From an uncultured Desulfohalobiaceae bacterium (lineage in GTDB: Bacteria > Desulfobacterota > Desulfovibrionia > Desulfovibrionales > Desulfonatronovibrionaceae), in assembly GCA_913055195.1 (NCBI GenBank), contig CAJXJU010000096.1:1-5791 (forward strand): DNA of 5,791 nt, read 5' to 3'. Below the pieces are notes generated by a model. It was not told where the DNA came from, ran no database searches, and was given only the letters and a program-made list of their open reading frames with translations. The first letter of the stretch is position 1. Each line of letters starts with the position of its first letter. The position numbers were made by a program, and so were the translations under genes. Shown here piece after piece: positions 1 to 4,397 of the stretch.

Positions 1-1014
1 GAAGTAACTTTCAAACATAAAAGTGGTAATGAGAAAAAGACTCTGGTAACAGCTTTTCCTGTTAAGGATCGTAAGGGCGAGATACTGGAAGTTGTCGTTA
101 TGCTGCAAGATATAACAGAAATCAAACATAATCAGCAGATTATGGCTGAACAGGCCGAAACTTTAAAGACTGCTGCCCGTACCATTAATAAGATTACCGA
201 GTTGATGGCATCTGCATCTGATGAATTAACTGTCCATGTTGACGAGACAGTCAGGGGTGCGGAGCTGCAAAAGCAGCGCACAGCAGAGACAGCATCAGCA
301 ATGGAACAATTGAACTCTACAGTTATGGAAGTGGCTAAAAAAGCATCCAGCGCGGCAGAAAGCACTGAAGCTGCCAGGCAAAATGCCCAGAATGGCGAAA
401 AGGTAGTACATGAATCCATCAAAGCCATTAAGGATGTCCAGAATCTTACCAATCTGGTAAAAGGGAACATGAATCAACTGGGTCAAAAGGCCGAAAACAT
501 CGGAAAAATAATTAAAGTAATATCTGAGATAGCTGACCAGACCAACCTGCTGGCTATAAACGCTGGTATTGAGGCAGCCAGGGCAGGTGAGCATGGCCGC
601 GGATTTGCTGTAGTTGCTGATGAGGTCAGAAAGCTGGCTGGAAAAACAATGGCTGCGACCAGGGAAATTGGTGAGGCCATAGCGTCTATTCAGGGGGATG
701 TGACCAAAAACATAAAAGATAGTGATAGAGCTTCACAGGCAGTTGAAAAATTAACTGAACTTGCTGCCAGCTCTGGTAAGGCATTGCAGGAAATCGTTCA
801 TATAGCTGACACCAATGCGGATCAGGTACGAGTCATTGCCTCGGCAGCAGAAGAACAATCAGCTTTCAGCGAACAAATAACAACGGCTGTGGATGAAATA
901 AACAAAATTTCAGCGAAAACCAGTAAAGGTATGCAACAGGCTGCTCAGGCCATAGCAGAACTGGCTGAACAGGCGCAGAAATTGAAAACTCTGGTGCAGG
1001 AAATGCAAAAATAG
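1..1014 (+). CDS. Methyl-accepting chemotaxis protein, C-terminal part (5' truncated by window)
   Basis: The frame is open from the first base, so the gene starts upstream; 337 residues are visible. Residues 1-40 read like the end of a PAS/PAC sensor domain (a strand-rich stretch ending in LQDITEIK). The rest is a long alpha-helical, Ala/Glu/Gln-rich coiled coil typical of the MCP signalling domain. The hairpin tip that binds CheA and CheW is at about residues 177-213 and carries the family signature with E191, R194, G196, E197 and the block [15 protein letters not shown]. One tip residue differs from the commonest form: NAGIEAA instead of NAAIEAA. The C terminus (LVQEMQK) has no NWETF-like CheR/CheB tether. 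No membrane segment is visible, so it cannot be said whether the receptor is membrane-bound or cytoplasmic. Family assignment is very secure; the ligand is unknown. It probably forms its own transcription unit, since a 196-bp regulatory gap follows. Confidence 0.96.
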   Translation, partial: EVTFKHKSGNEKKTLVTAFPVKDRKGEILEVVVMLQDITEIKHNQQIMAEQAETLKTAARTINKITELMASASDELTVHVDETVRGAELQKQRTAETASAMEQLNSTVMEVAKKASSAAESTEAARQNAQNGEKVVHESIKAIKDVQNLTNLVKGNMNQLGQKAENIGKIIKVISEIADQTNLLAINAGIEAARAGEHGRGFAVVADEVRKLAGKTMAATREIGEAIASIQGDVTKNIKDSDRASQAVEKLTELAASSGKALQEIVHIADTNADQVRVIASAAEEQSAFSEQITTAVDEINKISAKTSKGMQQAAQAIAELAEQAQKLKTLVQEMQK

Positions 1015-1033
1015 ACAATGTTTTTTTCTTGAT

Positions 1034-1073
1034 TTGATTTAAGTCAAGGCAATATTATAAAATTTTATATAAG
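1034..1073 (+). promoter_or_regulatory. Candidate FNR/CRP-family operator (1034-1047) with a -10-like box (1068-1073)
   Basis: TTGATTTAAGTCAA at 1034-1047 is a near-perfect dyad (TTGAY-N4-RTCAA) and differs at one base from the FNR consensus TTGAT-N4-ATCAA. A -10-like TATAAG lies 20 bp downstream in an AT-rich tract. This is close to the class II geometry of FNR-activated promoters, in which the site sits near -41.5. Transcription would start near 1080 and leave a leader of about 130 nt before the ferredoxin gene at 1211. The match and spacing are seen directly. Which CRP/FNR-family regulator uses the site, and whether it controls the downstream redox genes, is inference. Confidence 0.42.
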
Positions 1074-1139
1074 TGTGCCTGAACCCATGAATCTTGCATC
1101 GTTTAATCGTTTTAATCGCATCTGGTGACATCCACTGAC

Positions 1140-1153
1140 CGGGCTAAAGCCCG
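1140..1153 (+). other. Small GC-rich hairpin in the leader of the ferredoxin gene
   Basis: CGGGCTAAAGCCCG folds into a perfect 5-bp stem with a TAAA loop. Two more flanking pairs (G1137-C1156, A1138-T1155) extend it across one mismatch. It is not followed by a T-run, so it is not a standard intrinsic terminator for the chemoreceptor gene. It lies between the two candidate promoters and about 58 bp before the ferredoxin start, so it could be a leader structure or a protein-binding dyad. The function is unknown. Confidence 0.4.
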
Positions 1154-1157
1154 ATCA

Positions 1158-1184
1158 TTGCTGGTGCAAAATTTCATGTATAAT
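1158..1184 (+). promoter_or_regulatory. Candidate sigma70-type promoter just upstream of the ferredoxin gene
   Basis: TATAAT at 1179-1184 is a perfect -10 hexamer. The best -35-like hexamer is TTGCTG at 1158-1163, but the 15-bp spacer is shorter than the usual 17, so the pairing is weak. Transcription would begin near 1191, about 20 nt before the ATG at 1211. AAGG at 1200-1203 then serves as ribosome binding site, 7 nt from the start. An AT-rich tract can give a TATAAT by chance, hence the modest confidence. Confidence 0.35.
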
Positions 1185-1210
1185 TCAAACCCAATCAGCA
1201 AGGTACTAAA

Positions 1211-2170
1211 ATGAGTATTTCCAGAAGAAAATTTCTGCACGGTCTGGCAGCAGCAGGTTTAACCACTGTTCTGCCCTCTACAGCCAGGGCAGCTTCCCAG
1301 GGCGAGGAACTGGCAACTTTACTTGATTTAAGCAAATGTATTGGTTGTGGGGCATGTGTGGAAGCGTGCAAAGAAACAAACGCTCACAAATTTCCAAGGC
1401 CCAAAAAGCCATTCCCCAGAATGTATCCCAGCCGGGTCAAAGTCTTTGACTGGTCAGACAAACAGGATGTAGATGATCGCCTGACCCCATATAACTGGCT
1501 CTATATCCAGACAGCCAATGTTACCTGGCAGGGAAAGGAATATGAAATTAATATTCCCCGACGCTGTTTACACTGCCAGAATCCCCCTTGCGCCAATCTC
1601 TGTCCCTGGGGAGCAGCCTCCAAACAGGCCAATGGTATTGTCCGTATCAATGATAAAATCTGTCTGGGTGGGGCCAAATGCAAAAACGTTTGTCCCTGGC
1701 ATATTCCTGAACGACAAACAGGGGTTGGTTTGTATTTAAAACTTCTCCCCTCTTTTGCTGGTAATGGAGTAATGTATAAATGCGACCGCTGCTTTGACCG
1801 CGTGGCCAAAGGTCTTATCCCTGCCTGCATTGAAGCCTGTCCAGAAAACGTACAGACAATCGGCCCAAGGGATGAAATCGTGGCCAGAGCACATGAACTG
1901 GCAAAAAAAACAGGTGGCTATATTTATGGAGAAAAGGAAAATGGCGGAACCAATACCATCTATGTCTCGCCAGTACCTTTTGATATTCTGGATCAGGCCA
2001 TTGAAAAGGGGCCGGGACGACCACATCTTTCTCCTGTGCCCAACTCCATGGCCAGAGAAGAAAACCTGGCCATGGCAGTCCTTGCTGCACCTGTGGCCGG
2101 GCTGGCCGCAGCCTTACTCACAGGAGTAAGCAAAGTATCTCAAGAAAAACAGGGAGATAAAGATGAGTAA
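1211..2170 (+). CDS. Tat-exported four-cluster ferredoxin-like electron-transfer protein with C-terminal membrane anchor (HybA/DmsB/NrfC type)
   Basis: This 319-residue protein begins with a twin-arginine signal (SRRKFL at residues 4-9, then a hydrophobic stretch and a likely cleavage after ARA, residue 27). It should therefore fold with its clusters in the cytoplasm and be exported to the periplasm. Four cysteine groups follow: C43/C46/C49/C53; C119/C122/C127/C131; C151/C157/C161; C191/C194/C206/C210. This is the layout of the iron-sulfur subunits of molybdopterin oxidoreductases and of hydrogenase subunit HybA. The third group lacks its second cysteine (Gly at 154), giving 15 cysteines instead of 16 and suggesting a [3Fe-4S] cluster there. 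Residues 286-305 are hydrophobic and probably anchor the C terminus in the membrane, as in HybA. The stop overlaps the next gene, a cytochrome b-like protein and likely partner. The role is inferred as passing electrons between a periplasmic donor or acceptor and the quinone pool. No catalytic subunit is adjacent, so the substrate is unknown. Confidence 0.9.
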   Translation: MSISRRKFLHGLAAAGLTTVLPSTARAASQGEELATLLDLSKCIGCGACVEACKETNAHKFPRPKKPFPRMYPSRVKVFDWSDKQDVDDRLTPYNWLYIQTANVTWQGKEYEINIPRRCLHCQNPPCANLCPWGAASKQANGIVRINDKICLGGAKCKNVCPWHIPERQTGVGLYLKLLPSFAGNGVMYKCDRCFDRVAKGLIPACIEACPENVQTIGPRDEIVARAHELAKKTGGYIYGEKENGGTNTIYVSPVPFDILDQAIEKGPGRPHLSPVPNSMAREENLAMAVLAAPVAGLAAALLTGVSKVSQEKQGDKDE

Positions 2171-2621
2171 ACAATCTAAAGCCATCTGGTCCAAAAACCT
2201 ATTTAACCTCCTGGTCTTTGCCCTGCTGTTTACCGGTCTGGCGCAAATGCCCATATTCAAGCGCTACTACTTAGCCGATATTCCAGGTTTTGCCTGGACA
2301 TCTGATTTTTATCTCAACCATATTCTCCATTACATTCTTGCCACTATTTTGCTTTTCTGGATTTTTTTCCGCCTGGGTAAATTCCTGAGACAAGGCCAAA
2401 GGGGGATAAAAACTATCTCCCCCTTCGGATGGGCCAAAATCTTCATCTGGGCAGGCATAATCATCACTGGCATTTTACGCGTTTTAAAAAATCAACCCAA
2501 TATATTTTTCAGCCCTGAAACAACCATGTTCATTGACTGGACACATCCTGGCCTTGTCATTATTCTTGGACTGGCAGCTCTTCTGGGAAAATTTTTAAGG
2601 CAAGGATATTTTAAGGGGTAA
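2163..2621 (+). CDS. Four-helix membrane cytochrome b-like protein, partner of the upstream ferredoxin
   Basis: This 152-residue protein has four predicted membrane helices, at about residues 12-31, 51-70, 88-106 and 127-145. Histidines H53 and H56 lie at the start of helix 2 and H128 at the start of helix 4; these are the only histidines and could ligate one heme b. Size and topology resemble the small cytochrome b anchors (b561 / formate dehydrogenase gamma type) that pass electrons between a periplasmic iron-sulfur subunit and quinone, but no exact family is recognised. The start overlaps the ferredoxin stop by 8 bp and is preceded by AGGGAG at 2151-2156, 6 nt away, so the two genes are very likely translated together. 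The last codons and the stop run into the 7-bp repeat tract that follows. Membrane nature is secure; heme binding is inferred. Confidence 0.78.
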   Translation: MSKQSKAIWSKNLFNLLVFALLFTGLAQMPIFKRYYLADIPGFAWTSDFYLNHILHYILATILLFWIFFRLGKFLRQGQRGIKTISPFGWAKIFIWAGIIITGILRVLKNQPNIFFSPETTMFIDWTHPGLVIILGLAALLGKFLRQGYFKG

Positions 2622-2641
2622 GGGATAAGGGGTAAGGGGTA
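2614..2641 (+). repeat. Tandem 7-bp repeat, four units of AGGGGTA
   Basis: Four consecutive heptamers: AGGGGTA, AGGGATA, AGGGGTA, AGGGGTA. The first unit contains the stop codon of the cytochrome b-like gene, so the tract begins inside the coding region. The unit is purine-rich and Shine-Dalgarno-like, but its last copy ends about 30 nt before the mutM start, too far for normal ribosome binding. An AGGGGTA also occurs in the 23S-5S spacer at 5421-5427. Confidence 0.9.
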
Positions 2642-2642
2642 A

Positions 2643-2663
2643 ATTGAACATTGAACGTTGAAC
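2643..2663 (+). repeat. Tandem 7-bp repeat, three units of (A/G)TTGAAC
   Basis: ATTGAAC, ATTGAAC, GTTGAAC follow the AGGGGTA tract after a single base and end 7 nt before the mutM start. Two unrelated heptamer arrays placed back to back in a 49-bp gap suggest slippage-type expansion or a genome-wide class of heptamer repeats. No protein-binding dyad is apparent in this tract. Confidence 0.9.
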
Positions 2664-2670
2664 TTTAATA

Positions 2671-3492
2671 ATGCCTGAACTACCTGAAGTAGAAACAATT
2701 GTACGCGCGCTGCGGCCTGTCCTGTGCGGTCAAATACCCATAAAAATAACCTGCTTGAAAAGCAAAATATTACGCTCAACAGAAGCCTGGACCGACTTCT
2801 TAAACCATCCGGTCACAGATATTGCGCGCAAAGGCAAGCTGATCCTGATCAAAACCCCGCCTTATGTCTGGCTCATTCATCTCAGAATGACCGGACAACT
2901 CTGGTGGCAACATAAGAATACGCCTTTACCAGCCCATACCTATCTTATTATTAATATGAAAAACACTAAATACGAATTACGTTATGCTGATGTGCGCCAG
3001 TTTGGTTACTGGCAAATCGTCCATGAAAGTAAACTATCAAACATACCTTTTTTACAAAAATTAGGGCCGGACGCTCTAAACATCACTCCATCTCTTTTAG
3101 AAAAACAATTACAAAAAAAACGTACAGCCATCAAAACCCTGCTCCTTAACCAGCAATGTCTGGCCGGGCTGGGCAACATCTATAGCGATGAAGCCCTCTG
3201 GCTGTCTGGCATCCATCCATTAACCCCGGCCAATCTTCTGCGTTCACACCAGATAAAAAAACTTGCCCGGGCAATTTGCAAATCTTTACAACGTGGCCTA
3301 CTTCTTAAAGGCAGTTCCATTCGAGACTATCTTCATCCTGATGGCAGCAAAGGACTTTACCAGAAACACCGTCTGGTTTATGCGCGGGAAGGACTTGCAT
3401 GTATGCGCTGTCAAACCCCCATCAGGCGCATCAAAATCCAGGGGCGAAGCAGCTGTTTTTGTCCTCAATGTCAGAAACTTCCTGAGTCTTAA
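2671..3492 (+). CDS. mutM: Formamidopyrimidine-DNA glycosylase / AP lyase (Fpg, MutM)
   Basis: This cytoplasmic base-excision repair enzyme removes 8-oxoguanine and formamidopyrimidines and then cleaves the abasic site. At 273 residues it has the usual length. The start MPELPEVETIV supplies the catalytic N-terminal proline (P2 before Met removal) and glutamate E3, which fixes the start codon. K56 in ARKGKLIL corresponds to the conserved lysine near position 57. M73 (HLRMTGQLW), R109 and F111 (DVRQFG) correspond to the residues that fill the gap left by the flipped base. GLGNIYSDEAL at about 166-176 is the conserved helix-two-turn-helix segment. The C-terminal zinc finger uses C244, C247, C264 and C267. 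There is no Shine-Dalgarno sequence in the 15 nt before the ATG; heptamer repeats occupy that space. The next gene starts 2 bp after the stop, so mutM is probably co-transcribed with the ABC pair. Confidence 0.97.
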   Translation: MPELPEVETIVRALRPVLCGQIPIKITCLKSKILRSTEAWTDFLNHPVTDIARKGKLILIKTPPYVWLIHLRMTGQLWWQHKNTPLPAHTYLIINMKNTKYELRYADVRQFGYWQIVHESKLSNIPFLQKLGPDALNITPSLLEKQLQKKRTAIKTLLLNQQCLAGLGNIYSDEALWLSGIHPLTPANLLRSHQIKKLARAICKSLQRGLLLKGSSIRDYLHPDGSKGLYQKHRLVYAREGLACMRCQTPIRRIKIQGRSSCFCPQCQKLPES

Positions 3493-3494
3493 AC

Positions 3495-4310
3495 ATGGCA
3501 GCATTCCTCTATTGCGGACCCTTTTCGGCCACAAATGAAGAAGGCCGTATGCTTTATGAGAATATAGAAATATCTCTTAAGGAGAGCACTCTGACAGTGC
3601 TTACAGGGCCATCAGGTTGCGGAAAGAGCACTTTACTCAGGCAGATAGTTGCTCTCAATCGAGTGCATTCGCCAGTAGCGGAATCACGCCAATTTCAACC
3701 GTACTCAAGGGACAGGCACAAGTGCCTGTCCCTGTTACGCAAGTTCATTAGCAGCAAGCCAGTTCAGACAATTAATGTCTGTTCCGCTACTGGCGAATGC
3801 ACCCCTTTCAATCCAACCCGTAGTGTGCGCTATCAACTGCAAGAAAAAAAATATTCCTATAAAGAGCTTACACTCTGGCGTTCCAGAGTTACTCTTATTG
3901 CTCAGGATGCACCAGTGCTTATGGGCAGCATCAAACATAATCTTACCTTCCCCTTTGACCTGAAAATCGCAGAAAATAAAAATTTTGACCAGGCAAAGGC
4001 GATTAAACTGCTGCAACAGGTGGGGTTAGAATATGTAGATTGGGAACGCGATGCAAACACTCTTTCTGGAGGAGAAAGACACCGCCTATCCCTTGTGCGG
4101 GGACTCTTATGGGATCCGCCGGTTCTTATTTTTGATGAACCACTCTCTGGTCTGGATCAGAAAACAGGTGAACTGTGTTTTCAACTTATCCTTGAACAGG
4201 CAAGGCGACCTGGACGGGCTGTATTATGCGTGCTGCACGACCATAACCTGTCCAGGCAGGCAGATAAAATTTTATATATGAGCAATAAAACTCTCATCCT
4301 TAAAAAATAA
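3495..4310 (+). CDS. fetA: ABC transporter ATP-binding protein, FetA/YbbL family, with an in-frame 51-residue insert
   Basis: This is the nucleotide-binding subunit for the permease at 4394-5218; in E. coli the FetA-FetB pair is linked to iron export and peroxide resistance. All ATPase motifs are intact: Walker A GPSGCGKST (residues 38-46), Q-loop Q137, signature LSGGE (190-194), Walker B VLIFDE (210-215), D-loop SGLD (218-221) and switch histidine H248. The protein has 271 residues, against about 225 in E. coli FetA. The excess is explained by residues 56-106, encoded by a palindromic element between the Walker A helix and the next strand. Without it the sequence reads ALN-PTRSVRY and continues into WRSRVTLIAQ, a normal ABC segment. 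The insert is basic, has three cysteines and resembles no known domain. The start lies 2 bp after the mutM stop with no clear ribosome binding site, so translation may be coupled to mutM. The gene looks functional, since the frame and all motifs survive, but activity is not shown. Confidence 0.88.
   Translation: MAAFLYCGPFSATNEEGRMLYENIEISLKESTLTVLTGPSGCGKSTLLRQIVALNRVHSPVAESRQFQPYSRDRHKCLSLLRKFISSKPVQTINVCSATGECTPFNPTRSVRYQLQEKKYSYKELTLWRSRVTLIAQDAPVLMGSIKHNLTFPFDLKIAENKNFDQAKAIKLLQQVGLEYVDWERDANTLSGGERHRLSLVRGLLWDPPVLIFDEPLSGLDQKTGELCFQLILEQARRPGRAVLCVLHDHNLSRQADKILYMSNKTLILKK
3655..3660 (+). repeat. Left copy of the direct repeat TCAATC flanking the insertion in fetA
   Basis: TCAATC occurs here and again at 3808-3813. 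The two copies are exactly 153 bp apart, in the same reading phase, each forming part of an Asn-coding AAT plus the next base. This is consistent with a 6-bp target-site duplication made when the palindromic element inserted. A 6-bp match could also arise by chance. Confidence 0.6.
3663..3683 (+). repeat. Left 21-bp terminal inverted repeat of the fetA insertion
   Basis: The 21 bases, beginning GTGCATTCGCC and ending AGCGGAA, are the exact reverse complement of 3782-3802. The perfect identity suggests either a recent insertion or selection to keep the stem. Pairing does not extend outward (A3662 against C3803); inward there is only a single G-T wobble before it breaks. Confidence 0.95.
3708..3733. 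repeat. Inner palindrome of the fetA insertion (12-bp arms)
   Basis: AGGGACAGGCAC at 3708-3719 is the exact reverse complement of GTGCCTGTCCCT at 3722-3733, separated by AA. In single-stranded DNA or RNA this forms a strong GC-rich hairpin. It is read through in the fetA frame as part of the insert (SRDRHKCLSL). Confidence 0.95.
3765..3781. repeat. Second inner hairpin of the fetA insertion
   Basis: CAGACA at 3765-3770 pairs with TGTCTG at 3776-3781 around an ATTAA loop. It abuts the right terminal repeat directly. Together with the inner palindrome it gives the element a two-branch fold inside the closing stem. Confidence 0.75.
3782..3802 (+). repeat. Right 21-bp terminal inverted repeat of the fetA insertion
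   Basis: This begins TTCCGCTACTGG and ends GAATGCAC, and is the exact reverse complement of the left repeat at 3663-3683. It is followed by five bases and then the second TCAATC. Confidence 0.95.
3808..3813 (+). repeat. Right copy of the direct repeat TCAATC flanking the insertion in fetA
   Basis: This is the partner of 3655-3660. Deleting one copy together with everything between them (153 bp) restores an uninterrupted FetA-type sequence, which supports the target-duplication reading. Confidence 0.6.
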
Positions 4311-4313
4311 CTC

Positions 4314-4397
4314 ATGAATAAACAGATTCAGGTAACTACACATAACCAATACACCAATACACCAATAACCAATACACCAATAACCAATACACCATGA
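4314..4397 (+). CDS. Possible 27-codon leader ORF spanning the fetA-fetB gap and its repeat
   Basis: An ATG 3 nt after the fetA stop opens 27 codons that run through the whole CCAATA repeat tract. They end at a TGA that overlaps the fetB start (ATGA at 4394-4397). The encoded peptide ends in repeated ITNTP units, because two repeat units together make 15 bp, or five codons. There is no Shine-Dalgarno sequence before either this ATG or the fetB ATG. Ribosomes leaving fetA could restart here and then restart again at fetB, which would couple the three reading frames. The ORF and overlap are seen directly; translation is speculative, and the peptide itself has no recognisable function. Confidence 0.3.
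   Translation: MNKQIQVTTHNQYTNTPITNTPITNTP
4346..4393 (+). repeat. Tandem repeat of CCAATACA / CCAATAA units directly before fetB
   Basis: Six units alternate in length: CCAATACA, CCAATACA, CCAATAA, CCAATACA, CCAATAA, CCAATACA, followed by CC and the fetB ATG. The 7+8 bp pairs give a 15-bp period. The tract fills the space where a ribosome binding site would be expected. It has a low-G, unstructured composition that contrasts with the neighbouring coding DNA. Confidence 0.92.

Larger units (their letters stand above)
3661..3807 (+). mobile_element. Palindromic MITE-like element inserted in frame within fetA
   Basis: About 147 bp lie between two TCAATC copies. The element has perfect 21-bp inverted ends (3663-3683 and 3782-3802), a 12-bp-arm inner palindrome (3708-3733) and a second hairpin (3765-3781). 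As single strand it would fold into a closing stem with two hairpin branches. It encodes no transposase, so it would be non-autonomous. Element plus duplication add exactly 51 codons. Only one of the three forward frames is free of stops: TAG at 3676 closes the second and TAG at 3749 and TAA at 3773 close the third. fetA uses the open one. The inner GGGACAGGCAC core resembles REP-type palindromes associated with IS200-like (Y1) transposases; this comes from memory and is not checked. Comparable in-frame palindromic insertions are known from Rickettsia genes. The element family is not recognised. Confidence 0.8.

Noticed and set aside
1102..1118. TTTAATCG repeated twice with a 9-bp period
   Set aside because: Only two short AT-rich copies; too little to call an operator or tandem array.
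1087..1128. A 13-codon ORF (start ATGAATCTTGCA) in the leader before the ferredoxin gene
   Set aside because: It has no ribosome binding site and no attenuator-like run of regulatory codons; its length is within chance expectation.
1140..1153. GC-rich hairpin considered as terminator of the chemoreceptor gene
   Set aside because: No T-run follows it and it is about 125 bp past the stop codon, so it was listed only as a hairpin.
1794..2129. Overlapping plus-strand and minus-strand open frames within the ferredoxin gene
   Set aside because: They lie wholly inside a gene with clear cysteine motifs and conserved coding sense; the translations show no family features.
3655..3813. fetA considered as a pseudogene broken by an insertion
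   Set aside because: The frame is uninterrupted from 3495 to 4310 and every ATPase motif is present, so an intact gene with an insert is the simpler reading.
4346..4393. CCAATA repeats considered as a CRISPR array
   Set aside because: The units are 7-8 bp with no spacers; this is a simple tandem repeat.
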